Assembly: GCF_038007465.1 (NCBI RefSeq)
Contig: NZ_JBBOXF010000001.1
Location: 4,227,001-4,291,000, forward strand
From: Sporosarcina sp. FSL K6-1508
GTDB taxonomy: Bacteria; Bacillota; Bacilli; Bacillales_A; Planococcaceae
Direction of reading: 5' to 3'
Length of the DNA: 64,000 nucleotides
This document shows, one piece after another, positions 44,911 through 58,892 of the stretch. The notes under the pieces were generated by a model, which saw only the letters and a list, made by a program, of their open reading frames with translations, was not told the DNA's origin and made no database searches. Position numbers and translations under genes: made by a program. Position 1 is the first letter of the stretch. Every line of letters starts with the position of its first letter.

Positions 44911-46731
44911 CTAGTTTAAATAGTGCAGTATTGCAATAATTTCTGCTTCGTGTGTTTTCAACTCATGCGCTTCTAAAATGTCTTTAATCTTTTTAATAGC
45001 TTCCTTGTCATATGAATGATTGTGGGAATTTGAATAGTTATCGTATTGTTTGTCGAAATAATAGCGATGGACCATTAAAAAAATATGTAGCATAAGTGCC
45101 TGCTTCTTTGAAACCCCTATTTCATCCGTAAAAGCCAACTGAATTTCTTGGTTAATCTCAAAGCCTTTTAAGATAATTTCTTGACTGATGAATTCAGGAT
45201 CAAGACTACTTATTTTTTCATCATTGCTTTCCAGTAAATTGTTAAATTGAAAGTTTTTATAACGAAGTAATTCTTTCACCTTACTTTTTATTGTTTCAAT
45301 ATCCCTTTTACTTGGTAGCGGATCTACGATTACTATCGGAAGATCTGTTTCAATTGGAAAGACGCTAATGATGAAATCAACTTCTTCTTGGATGCAAATT
45401 TCATCCACTTCCATAATCGAACAATTTTTAACGATTTCAATATCAAAAATTTCTCTTTCAACTCGATTTTTTATAAGACGCGCCACGCCTCTTCCGGTCG
45501 AGCAAACATATAACGTGCGGATTTTCCCTTTTTGATTGAATCTCTTTTCGAAAGAGACAATGAAATGGAGCACAATTAACGATACAAATGAATCCGGCAC
45601 TGAAACTTTTTGGGGCGTCAGATATATTTGACACGCTTTTTGGATAGTTGAGAATAAAACTAAGTAGTTTTTCTTTAATTCTTTGGTGAAAGGGTTGATT
45701 TCAGTAAAATTGATTTCCCCTTTTTGAAAACGTAAAGAAAGATGAGCAAAAAGATTATTATAAAGTTTTGGGTCCTTATGGTAGTGGATTCCCTGTATAT
45801 CGCTGACATATTGGATTATCTCTTTTGTTACCTTAACGATGTCAATTTGATTGAGATTGTTATCTCTATCTCCCGTGATATAGCGGTATTCCTCTTCAAA
45901 CAAAGGATATTGCATTTGCGCATAGACCTTTTCCATTAGCTGAACCGTTAAATTAGTGTGATCTGCTTTATTTAAAATGCGATAGTCTTTCATCGTAAAT
46001 CCAGCGTTCATGCGAGTAATCGAGATTGTCAGTCTGAACAAAATTCTCAAGACATCTGATTCATGGAGTACATGCTTAGGTTGTGATGAAAACAACTCAG
46101 CCATCTGCTTTTCAACGACTTTATAAAAAGGGAGGATGTCTGCAAATAACATAGGATCTTCAGCTAAAGTATCCCTACTGGTAACTCCACTCATAATTTT
46201 ATAGACTTCATTATTTGTCAAATCAGCATGAATCAAATGCTCGAACAGTAACCTTAACGAAAGTTCTTCACCTATAAGTTTATAACCGGTTCCATGTTTT
46301 CTTTCTAACTCGATTTTCCAAGGTTGAAGCAATTCAACCAGTTGCTTAATATCATTCAAAGATGTATTCCTGCTAACATCAAGCCTCTCGGAAAAAGTAG
46401 ATGCAGTTATATATTCTGTGTTTACTAGCATATACAAAATCATTTTCGCTACTCTTGCTTCTTGATTTAGATATACATCTGTTCTTTCAATTTCCGGCAG
46501 ACTATGAATGATTTCTACTCTTTTTTCCTCACCGCACTCAATCCAAATCCCTTTATTAGGCTGTGAAAACACCTCGATCCCTTGAACATGAAACCACCCT
46601 TTCACGTCCTCCAAGTCATACTTAATCATTCGTGTGCTTACATTGAATTCTTCTGCCAAATCCTTCAAGTACACAGAACCATTGGTTTCTAATAGCTTCG
46701 CCAACAACTGAAACCCTCTTACAGTCAGCAT
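44911..46731 (-). CDS. BglG/MtlR-type transcription activator with PRD and EIIB-like domains
   Basis: A 606-residue PTS-controlled regulator. It has a DeoR/HTH_11 helix-turn-helix (about 5-55) and a second Mga-like HTH (about 90-150). A weak PRD follows at about 160-255, then a clear PRD at about 305-400 with His330 and His389. A GatB-like EIIB domain has Cys410 in LYVCSTGRGVARL, and a C-terminal helical region has His549 and His603. Such proteins sense PTS phosphorylation and substrate. It heads the operon it probably controls. The ATG at 46731 follows GGGGGGTG; the frame runs 27 codons further without support. Confidence 0.88.
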   Translation of the reverse strand: MLTVRGFQLLAKLLETNGSVYLKDLAEEFNVSTRMIKYDLEDVKGWFHVQGIEVFSQPNKGIWIECGEEKRVEIIHSLPEIERTDVYLNQEARVAKMILYMLVNTEYITASTFSERLDVSRNTSLNDIKQLVELLQPWKIELERKHGTGYKLIGEELSLRLLFEHLIHADLTNNEVYKIMSGVTSRDTLAEDPMLFADILPFYKVVEKQMAELFSSQPKHVLHESDVLRILFRLTISITRMNAGFTMKDYRILNKADHTNLTVQLMEKVYAQMQYPLFEEEYRYITGDRDNNLNQIDIVKVTKEIIQYVSDIQGIHYHKDPKLYNNLFAHLSLRFQKGEINFTEINPFTKELKKNYLVLFSTIQKACQIYLTPQKVSVPDSFVSLIVLHFIVSFEKRFNQKGKIRTLYVCSTGRGVARLIKNRVEREIFDIEIVKNCSIMEVDEICIQEEVDFIISVFPIETDLPIVIVDPLPSKRDIETIKSKVKELLRYKNFQFNNLLESNDEKISSLDPEFISQEIILKGFEINQEIQLAFTDEIGVSKKQALMLHIFLMVHRYYFDKQYDNYSNSHNHSYDKEAIKKIKDILEAHELKTHEAEIIAILHYLN

Positions 46732-47115
46732 CCCTATCACCCCCCTATAGTTATTTGGGTTTCTTCTGATACACAAAACGTGAGAAATGCACAAGCTTTT
46801 GGTCAGTGCCACTGGTGTCTAAATATGACAGATTACCATTCTCACGTTATCCACAGTACGTTTTTTTATAATTTCCTAAGCAGACACATGACCATTCCCT
46901 TTACTCTGAATCCGTAAAAAGTCAGAAAATAAATAGTTGTTTACATTCTCTATTTTAAACTTTCCACCAATTTAGATAAAGACAAAATCCTTTCCTCATA
47001 GACAGGGAAGGATTTTGGGGGCTTGGTAAGACATATATCACCATCCTGTTCAATACTAACCGCCATCCAAGTGAAATGGCAGAAGTCTCTTTAGTAGTAG
47101 TCAGCATGATAACTT
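46732..47115. promoter_or_regulatory. Control region of the catabolic operon
   Basis: A 384-base gap between pyrE and the regulator. At about 46984-47018 CAAAATCCTTTCC pairs with GGGAAGGATTTTG, a hairpin without a strong T run in either direction. A 38-codon minus-strand frame (46950-47066, starting MAVSIEQDGDICLTK) overlaps the hairpin and has a poor ribosome site. No catabolite-response element or clear promoter could be assigned. Confidence 0.45.
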
Positions 47116-47161
47116 AAAAAGCTATCCTACCGTGGTTTTTTCCACAGCAGGATAGCTTTTT
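47116..47161. terminator. Terminator of the pyr operon
   Basis: AAAAAGCTATCCT...TGG pairs with CCA...AGGATAGCTTTTT with a small internal mismatch. It lies directly at the pyrE stop. Confidence 0.88.
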
Positions 47162-47790
47162 TCAGTTCAATAAACCGGCCTTCAATTTCCCGTGCCATTC
47201 AAGTAAACTAGTCATTGACTCTTCATTAATGGCACCTTTTTCTTGTGCGGCTTCAGCAAGCGCACCAAAATCAGTGAGGCTCTTGTAAGTCAGTCCTGCA
47301 GACGCGAATGTTTCATCTGCACTTTGCAGTTCATATGTAAAGATAGAAACAACGCCAGTTACTTCAATTCCTTCAGACCGCAGTGCTTCTGCTGCATTCA
47401 AACTACTGCCACCCGTTGAAATCAAATCTTCGATAATAATTGCTTTGTCTGTATCGAGTATTTTACCCTCAATTTGACGACTGCGACCGTGTCCTTTAGC
47501 TTTTGACCGGATATACACCATCGGCAGTCCAAGAATGTCTGCAACCCAAGCCGCGTGTGGAATTCCAGCCGTAGCCGTTCCCGCGATGACCGTTGTTTCA
47601 GAATAATTTTCACGAATCAATCCTGCAAGTCCTTCTGCAATTTTTTTCCGTCCAACCGGATCGGACATCGTCAATCGGTTGTCACAGTAGATAGGGGACT
47701 CAATACCTGAAGCCCACGTGAACGGCTCCTCCGGACTTAATTCTACTGCCCCTACATTCAACAGGATTTCAGCAACATCTTTTTTCACCA

Positions 47791-47791
<1 letters not shown>
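47162..47791 (-). CDS. pyrE: Orotate phosphoribosyltransferase
   Basis: A 209-residue enzyme joining orotate to PRPP to give OMP. The PRPP-binding motif AIIIEDLISTGGSS is present, with the flexible-loop segment SKAKGHGRSRQIEG. The ATG at 47791 overlaps the pyrF stop by one base (TAATG). It is the last gene of the pyr operon. Its final ~22 codons have a decayed copy at 39304-39375, so the accessory operon between the two seems to have been inserted at this 3' end. Confidence 0.97.
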
Positions 47792-50184
<2,393 letters not shown>

Positions 50185-50188
<4 letters not shown>

Positions 50189-53100
50189 ACAGTCTCCTCC
50201 ACTTTCCCCATTTCCTCAGTTTGGAATGTCATTGATTCGATCACACGCAGCATTGCATCTGCCGTATCAAGTGAAGTGAAGCAAGGAATGCCATTTTCAA
50301 CTGATTCACGGCGAATTCTAAAGCCGTCACGTTCAGGCTGTTTTCCTTTTGTCAGCGTATTGATAACGATTTGTGCTTCCCCTTTTTGAATGACATCAAG
50401 AAGCGTCGGTCCTTCAGAACCGATTTTACCAATCGTTTTCACTTGGATACCGGCGTCCTCTAGCACAGAAGCTGTGCCTCCCGTTGCTAAAATACGATAA
50501 CCGATATTCGTAAAGCGCTTAGCGATGCTCACCATCTCTTCTTTGTCTTTATCAGAAACAGTCATTATTACAGAGCCGTATTCTTTTATTTCCATACCCG
50601 CTGCAACAAGACCTTTGTACAAGGCTTTTTCGAGCGTAGTATCTTTGCCCATTACTTCTCCTGTCGATTTCATTTCAGGTCCAAGCGTAATATCTACTCG
50701 ACGCAATTTCGCAAATGAGAAGACTGGTACTTTAACGTAGACGCCTGATGGAGCCTGAGCAAGTCCATTTTTATAACCTTGTTCAATAATCGTTTGACCC
50801 AGAATCGCTTTTGTTGCAATGTTTGCCATCGGAATATTCGTAATCTTACTCAAGAATGGAACCGTACGGCTCGAACGTGGATTCACTTCAATCACGTAAA
50901 CTTGCCCTTCTGAAATGACGAACTGGATATTGAGAAGACCTATTATTCCAAGCCCTTTTGCAAGACGGGTCGTATAATCAGTGATTGTTTCTAGTTGAGA
51001 AGCCGATAAGTTTTGTGGCGGGAACACAGCAATCGAGTCACCTGAGTGAACGCCTGCACGTTCAATATGTTCCATAATACCTGGGATCAACACATTTTCA
51101 CCGTCGCATATACCATCGACTTCAATTTCAGTTCCCGTTAAGTAACGATCGACAAGTACGGGATGATCCGGGCTTGCTTCAACTGCATGCTCCATGTAAT
51201 AAAGCAGTTCCTCTTCATGGTAGACAATTTCCATTGCACGTCCGCCAAGTACATAAGAAGGTCGTACGAGTACAGGATAACCAATTTCATTCGCAATCGC
51301 GATAGCTTCCGGCACAGAAACAGCTGTTTTTCCAAGAGGTTGTGGAATACCAATTTCACGCAGTGCACTTTCGAATTTATTACGATTTTCCGCGCGGTCA
51401 ATATCTTCAAGGGATGTTCCCAAAATTTTTACACCGCGTGCTTCAAGGCCATCCGCTAAGTTAATAGCCGTCTGTCCACCGAATTGAACAATAACACCTT
51501 CAGGCTGTTCCAGATCAACGATGTGCATAACATCTTCGATTGTCAGCGGTTCAAAGTACAATTTGTCCGAAATCGAGAAGTCTGTTGACACTGTTTCAGG
51601 GTTGTTATTGATGATGATCGCTTCGTATCCTGCTTCTTGGATTGCCCATACCGAGTGGACCGTCGCGTAGTCGAACTCAACACCTTGACCGATGCGTATT
51701 GGACCGGAACCTAGGACGATAACACTTTTCTTCTCTGATTTAATTGATTCATTTTCCTCTTCGTAGGTTCCGTAAAAATACGGCGTGTCCGATTCAAATT
51801 CACCAGCACATGTATCGACTTTTTTATAGACTGGAATGAGTCCTTGCTCTTTTCGCCAATCGTAAACCTTGCGCTCATCTGTGTCCCATAATTCTGCAAC
51901 CGTAACATCGGAGAAGCCCATCCGTTTTGCAGTGCGCAATGTTGTATAGTCAAACGGATTCGCTTTCAAGACTAGTTCAAACTGAACGATTTTTTGGAAC
52001 TTGCGCAAGAAAAAGACGTCAATTTGACTCCATCCGTGAATCGTTTCAACTGTCACACCCCTGCGGAATGCTTCGCCGATGAAGAACAAACGCTCATCGC
52101 CTGCACGACAAATTCGTTTTTCAATCCATTCGTCTGTCATTTCTGGTCCATTTTTCAATGATAAGCCGAATTGTCCTGTTTCGAGTGAGCGTACCGCTTT
52201 TAAGATTGACTCTTCGAATGTACGGCCGATCGCCATTACTTCGCCTGTTGCTTTCATTTGCGTACCTAGATTTCGTTTAGCAGACTCGAATTTATCAAAC
52301 GGCCAGCGCGGAATTTTTGTCACGATATAATCGAGTGACGGTTCAAAACAAGCGTATGTTGTTCCCGTAACTGGATTCATCATTTCATCGAGCGTCAAGC
52401 CTACCGCGATTTTCGCAGCCAGTTTCGCAATCGGATAACCTGTCGCTTTCGATGCCAACGCCGATGATCGGCTGACGCGCGGGTTCACTTCAATGATATA
52501 GTAGTCAAAGCTGTGCGGATCGAGTGCAAGTTGAACATTACATCCGCCTTCAATTCCTAATGCACGAATAATTTTAAGAGACACATTTCGAAGCATTTGA
52601 TATTCACGGTCTGTCATTGTCTGGCTTGGTGCCGCGACGATTGAATCGCCCGTATGAATTCCGACTGCGTCTACGTTTTCCATGTTGCAAACAACGATTG
52701 CATTGTCTGCCGAGTCGCGCATGACTTCATATTCGATTTCCTTATAGCCAGCAATTGACTTTTCCAATAGACATTGTGTAGCTGGGCTATATTTCAGACC
52801 GCTTGTAACGATTTCTTCCAAGTCTTCGTCGTTGTAGCACATGCCCCCGCCTGTACCGCCAAGTGTGAATGCAGGACGAACGATGACAGGATACCCGATT
52901 CTGTCAACGAATGCATGCGCTTCTTCAAGGTTGTGAATAATATCGCTGTCTGGAACAGGTTCTCCCAGTTCGTTCATCAGCGTTCGGAATAAATCCCGGT
53001 CTTCCGCCTGATGAATTGCGTTCAGCTTTGTTCCGAGGATCTCGATGCCAAGTTCTTTTAATATTCCTGATTCGTCTAGTTCAATCGCCATATTCAAGCC

Positions 53101-53382
53101 CGTCTGGCCGCCCATTGTTGCAAGAAGTGCGTCAGGACGTTCTTTCCGAATGATGCGACTAACGAATTCTAGTGTTATCGGTTCAATATATACTTTGTCT
53201 GCGATTTCCGTATCTGTCATAATCGTTGCCGGGTTAGAGTTGATGAGAATGACGCGGTAGCCCTCCTCTTTTAATGAAAGACATGCTTGTGTTCCAGCAT
53301 AGTCAAACTCCGCTGCTTGACCGATAACAATCGGGCCTGACCCGATAACTAATATAGTTTCAATATCTGTACGTTTAGGCAT
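50185..53382 (-). CDS. pyrAB: Carbamoyl-phosphate synthase, large subunit (pyrimidine-specific)
   Basis: A 1065-residue synthase with two homologous ATP-grasp halves (about 1-540 and 541-930) and a C-terminal MGS-type allosteric domain (about 930-1065). Each half has the ATP-grasp set, for example [13 protein letters not shown] and [12 protein letters not shown], and [15 protein letters not shown] ATP-site motifs. It makes carbamoyl phosphate from bicarbonate, ATP and ammonia. It overlaps pyrAA by eight bases and pyrK by four. Because its partner PyrAA lacks the usual catalytic Cys, the ammonia source deserves attention. Confidence 0.97.
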
Positions 53383-54478
53383 TGAAATTCTCCTTTCGGC
53401 TGCTTGTTTTCATTACATCCATGAATCTGTCAAACAGGTGCTTCGAATCTTCAGGTCCCGGAGATGCTTCCGGATGGAACTGAACGGAAAACGCTTCGTA
53501 TTTCGTGCTTCTCACACCTTCAACTGATCCATCATTAAGTGCTTTATGTGTCACTTCCAGATTTGTATCTACAAGTGATCCTTCATCTACTGCGTAGCCA
53601 TGACTTTGAGAAGTCAATTCCGTCCGGCCTGAAGTCAAATCTTTTACGGGATGGTTGCCGCCCATATGGCTGTTTTTCAATTTTACTGTGCGTGCGCCGC
53701 AAGCTAGGGCAAATAGCTGGTGACCAAGGCCAATCCCGAAGAGTGGGACTTTCCCTAGTAATTCTTTAATCGTTTCAACTGTGCCCTCAACATCTTCCGG
53801 ATTACCCGGTCCATTTGACAGCACAATGCCATCTGGTGATAAAGAAAGGATTTCCTTGGTAGATGTGTTATATGGGACGACAATGACGTCGCAGTCTCTA
53901 TCATTTAATTCGCGTAAAATACCGTGTTTCATGCCATAGTCGATGAGGATAACGCGTTCTCCGCGTCCCGGGCTTGGATAAGGTTTTTGTGTTGAAACGC
54001 GGGCAACTAGATCTGTCGGCAAAGTGAAAGCCGCGGCTTTGGCAACCATTTCTTGCACATTCACTTCTTCCCCTGCAGCTGTCAGGATGCCTTTTAGTGA
54101 CCCTTTATCTCGCAAGAGCCGCGTTAATTTGCGAGTATCGATTCCTTGGATTCCAGGAATGCCTTTCATCGTCAACAGCTCACACAGTGTCATACCGCTA
54201 CGGAAATTGGATGGTTCGTCTGCCAGTTCGCGGACGACTAAGCCGCTCGCTGCCGGTTCGATTGACTCATAATCGTCCCGGTTAATGCCGTAGTTGCCGA
54301 TAAGCGGGTAGGTCATCACAATGATTTGTCCAGCACCCGATGGATTTGAAACCGTTTCTTGATAACCCGTCATTCCCGTTGTGAATACCGTCTCACCGAT
54401 TGACGCGTCATCAGAACCAAAGGCGATTCCTTCAAAAATTGTACCGTCTTCTAAAATCAGCATTCTTTTTTTCATCAT
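53375..54478 (-). CDS. pyrAA: Carbamoyl-phosphate synthase, small (glutaminase) subunit
   Basis: A 367-residue CarA-type subunit. The N-terminal domain covers about 1-170 and a class I glutamine amidotransferase domain about 175-360. The nucleophile motif, normally GICLGHQ, reads GIGLGHQ here: the codon is GGC (Gly), not TGC. The His/Glu of [10 protein letters not shown] are kept. The known enzyme needs that Cys to release ammonia from glutamine, so this copy should depend on free ammonia unless the Cys downstream in ALACGA substitutes. The ATG at 54478 has GGAGG seven bases upstream and overlaps pyrC (ATGA). Confidence 0.95.
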   Translation of the reverse strand: MMKKRMLILEDGTIFEGIAFGSDDASIGETVFTTGMTGYQETVSNPSGAGQIIVMTYPLIGNYGINRDDYESIEPAASGLVVRELADEPSNFRSGMTLCELLTMKGIPGIQGIDTRKLTRLLRDKGSLKGILTAAGEEVNVQEMVAKAAAFTLPTDLVARVSTQKPYPSPGRGERVILIDYGMKHGILRELNDRDCDVIVVPYNTSTKEILSLSPDGIVLSNGPGNPEDVEGTVETIKELLGKVPLFGIGLGHQLFALACGARTVKLKNSHMGGNHPVKDLTSGRTELTSQSHGYAVDEGSLVDTNLEVTHKALNDGSVEGVRSTKYEAFSVQFHPEASPGPEDSKHLFDRFMDVMKTSSRKENFNA

Positions 54479-55752
54479 TGTCCATCCTCCCAAACTACTT
54501 TTCCAGCATAAATTGTTTTAACCGGCCATCCCGTGCATATCCAACCGTTAAATGGTGTGTTCTTCCCTTTAGAAACAAATGTCTTACGATCTATTTTTTC
54601 CTCTTTATTCAAATCTAGCAATACCAGATCCGCCGTAGCACCCACTTCGATTTTCCCGTAGGGCAATCCGAATACATCAGCCGGTTTTTTCGTCATCCAA
54701 TCGATAAGCTGCTGTAAGGTCCATGTTCCCTTTTTAACGAAATTCGTATAAAGAAGCGGGAATGCCGTTTCAAAACCAGTAATCCCGAACGGTGCTTTTG
54801 CAAAACCGGCTTCTTTTTCTTCTGCAGTATGCGGTGCATGGTCTGTTGCGATGAAATTAAGCGTGCCATCGAGTAGCCCGTCACGTAGAGCTTGAAGATC
54901 TTCTGTTCCTCGAAGCGGAGGGTTCATTTTCCAATCTGCGTCATCGCCGGGAATGTCATCTTCTGATAGTAGAAGATGATGTGGACTCACTTCTGCAGTC
55001 ACATGGATGCCCGCTTTTTTTGCATCGCGGATCACTCGAACCGACTCTTTCGTACTAACGTGGCACACATGGTAATGAGCTCCTGCTGCTTCTGCCAGTA
55101 AAATGTCCCGTGCGATATGGACCGATTCCGCTATTGAAGGAATTCCCGGAAGACCGAGTTCTTTATTGCGCTTCCCTTCATGCATTGCGCCACCATAGAT
55201 AAGTGTATTGTCTTCGCAGTGTGCAACAATTGGCATACCGATTTTAGCTGCATCCTGCATCGCTTCAAACATCATTCCCGCTTGTTGTATACCAACACCG
55301 TCGTCTGTGAATGCGAAAGCTCCATATTCTTTAAGTTCAGCAAGATTTGTCCGTTCTTTGCCGGCTTCTCGAATTGTAATGGAGGCGTATGGAAGGACAC
55401 GGATCAAGGACTTCTGTTTGATCAAGTCATTGACAAGTGTCAGATTTTCTTTTGTATCCGGTACAGGTCTTGTATTCGGCATTGCACAGATTGTGGTGTA
55501 ACCGCCTTTTGCTGCCGCAAGTGTTCCGCTTTCGATTGTCTCTTTATGCTCGCCGCCCGGTTCACGAAGGTGAACGTGGACGTCGATGAAACCCGGTGCC
55601 AGTAAAAGTCCTTCACCGTCGATTATTTCCGCATTTCCCACTGTCAGCTGATTTCCGATTCCCGAAATTTTATCACCTGTCAACTTTACATCCGTTGTTA
55701 CAAGAACCCCTTGATCGTTCAGCATCTGTACCCCTTGAATAACTTTCTCCAT
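54475..55752 (-). CDS. pyrC: Dihydroorotase
   Basis: A 425-residue class I dihydroorotase closing carbamoyl aspartate to dihydroorotate. Zinc ligands in [25 protein letters not shown] and the catalytic Asp in IATDHAPHT are visible. It starts one base after the pyrB stop and overlaps pyrAA by four bases. Confidence 0.97.
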   Translation of the reverse strand: MEKVIQGVQMLNDQGVLVTTDVKLTGDKISGIGNQLTVGNAEIIDGEGLLLAPGFIDVHVHLREPGGEHKETIESGTLAAAKGGYTTICAMPNTRPVPDTKENLTLVNDLIKQKSLIRVLPYASITIREAGKERTNLAELKEYGAFAFTDDGVGIQQAGMMFEAMQDAAKIGMPIVAHCEDNTLIYGGAMHEGKRNKELGLPGIPSIAESVHIARDILLAEAAGAHYHVCHVSTKESVRVIRDAKKAGIHVTAEVSPHHLLLSEDDIPGDDADWKMNPPLRGTEDLQALRDGLLDGTLNFIATDHAPHTAEEKEAGFAKAPFGITGFETAFPLLYTNFVKKGTWTLQQLIDWMTKKPADVFGLPYGKIEVGATADLVLLDLNKEEKIDRKTFVSKGKNTPFNGWICTGWPVKTIYAGKVVWEDGQ

Positions 55753-55753
55753 G

Positions 55754-56647
<894 letters not shown>

Positions 56648-56652
56648 TCATT

Positions 56653-56765
56653 AATAAAAGCCTCTCCGGCAGGCGGAAAGGCTCGTTAGGTATGACAATC
56701 CGCATCCTTCACTGGTCGTGTAGAATGGGTGTCAAACGAACCTTTCCCTGACTCTCGGAACAGTG
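56653..56765 (-). promoter_or_regulatory. PyrR-dependent attenuator between pyrP and pyrB
   Basis: A PyrR-binding loop with CCGAGAG and GGGAAAGG lies at 56741-56765 and matches the upstream loop at 58809-58832 in about 15 of 20 positions. A terminator hairpin follows at 56653-56683 (AGCCTTTCCG pairs with CGGAGAGGCT, then TTTTATT). UMP-bound PyrR would favour termination before pyrB. Confidence 0.8.
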
Positions 56766-56777
56766 TTAAAAGGTCTT

Positions 56778-58064
56778 CTATTCTGTTTCGTCAACTAGCG
56801 TTTCATTAGTTCTTCCTGGAAGTATCAAGTTTAGAATAACGCCGACAATCGCAGCCAAAGCCATCCCTTCAATTTGGAAGGTCTCACTGAATTTGATGGA
56901 TGCACCACCAATACCAAGGACTAGAATGACAGAAGCGATAACAAGATTACGCTGTTTGCCAAAATCAATTTTGTGATCGACCAGCATCCGCAGACCGGAT
57001 GAAGCGATGATTCCGAATAAGAGAATCGACACCCCTCCAAGCACCGCTGTAGGAATCGTCGCAATCAATGCCATAACTTTTCCTAAGAATGAGAAGGCAA
57101 TGGCGAAAACCGCAGCTCCTAAAATGACATAGACACTATATACGCGAGTGAGCGCAAGGACACCAATGTTTTCACCGTATGTCGTTTTAGGCGGTCCTCC
57201 GACTAGTCCGCTAATAAGCGTTCCAAGTCCGTCACCAAGTAAAGAACGGTTTAATCCCGGATTTTTTATGTAGTTTCTTCCAACAATTCGTCCTAGAACG
57301 AGCTGATGTCCGATATGTTCCGAAATCGTGACGATGGCGATTGGCACCATCAGTCCAAGGAGTGTAGGAGTAATGACGAATTCGTAATCCACACCCGGAA
57401 TCAGCATTGCCGGAAATTCAAACCATTTCGCTTCAATAACTTTTGTGAAATCCAATATGCCGATGAAAGCCGAGTAAATGTAACCGACGATGATCCCGAT
57501 AAGTATTGGCATCAAGCTGACAATTCCTTTGAAAAACATGATACAGATAATCGCAGCTGCCAGTGTGACGAGCGCTGCTGAAAAGTGAAGCAGGTTATAC
57601 ACTTTTTCGTCTCCGACTTGGATTGTACTCGCCATGCTGATTGCTGTCGGCGACAATGCAAGACCGATGACGATGATAACCGGCGCCACAACAATCGGCG
57701 GCAAGACCTTCATGATCCATGCATAGCCTGTCTTCCAGATAAGCAATGAGATGAGCCCATAGACGAGCGCCACGAACATACTGCCAATCATTGCACTGCC
57801 AATTCCGCCTGTTTCAGTCGCTACTTGTATCGGTATAATGAAGGCGAAAGACGAGCCTAAGTATGCCGGTACTTGGAACCTTGTTACAAGGATAAAAACG
57901 ATTGTCGCAATCCCGCTAGTCAGAAGAGCGATTGCCGGACTTAACCCGACCAGTTGGGGAACCAATATCGTCGCACCAAACATGGCAAACATATGTTGCA
58001 AACTAAGGATTATCCATCTGGCTGTTGCCGGTTTTTCATGTACATCTAAAACTTTTTCATTCAT
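56778..58064 (-). CDS. pyrP: Uracil permease
   Basis: A 428-residue NCS2/uracil-xanthine permease with about 12 to 14 membrane segments. It has the family segments FGATILVPQLVGLSPAIAL near the N-terminus and the substrate motif ISEHIGHQLVLG. It imports uracil for salvage. It lies between pyrR and pyrB, as in Bacillus. The 74-base pyrR-pyrP gap does not show an attenuator. Confidence 0.96.
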   Translation of the reverse strand: MNEKVLDVHEKPATARWIILSLQHMFAMFGATILVPQLVGLSPAIALLTSGIATIVFILVTRFQVPAYLGSSFAFIIPIQVATETGGIGSAMIGSMFVALVYGLISLLIWKTGYAWIMKVLPPIVVAPVIIVIGLALSPTAISMASTIQVGDEKVYNLLHFSAALVTLAAAIICIMFFKGIVSLMPILIGIIVGYIYSAFIGILDFTKVIEAKWFEFPAMLIPGVDYEFVITPTLLGLMVPIAIVTISEHIGHQLVLGRIVGRNYIKNPGLNRSLLGDGLGTLISGLVGGPPKTTYGENIGVLALTRVYSVYVILGAAVFAIAFSFLGKVMALIATIPTAVLGGVSILLFGIIASSGLRMLVDHKIDFGKQRNLVIASVILVLGIGGASIKFSETFQIEGMALAAIVGVILNLILPGRTNETLVDETE

Positions 58065-58138
58065 AATCGACTTCCCCCATAACGGTTACTTAATTTACTA
58101 GCTGATCCCCTGGTCTATTCTGAAGGTGCTAACAGACC

Positions 58139-58832
<694 letters not shown>

Positions 58833-58862
58833 TAAAGGTATCGCTATTCAATTGCTTCGTTC

Positions 58863-58892
58863 AGTATACATTTCACTCTTCTGTTTTGTCAA
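58863..58892 (-). promoter_or_regulatory. SigA-type promoter of the pyr operon
   Basis: Minus strand: -35 TTGACA at 58887-58892, an 18-base spacer and -10 TATACT at 58863-58868. The -35 lies within the last codons of rluD, so pyr transcription can start independently of lspA-rluD. Confidence 0.8.

Noticed and set aside
39304..47161. Classical integrative element (with integrase, tRNA att site)
   Set aside because: No integrase, recombinase or tRNA gene is present; only the pyrE-end direct repeat supports insertion.
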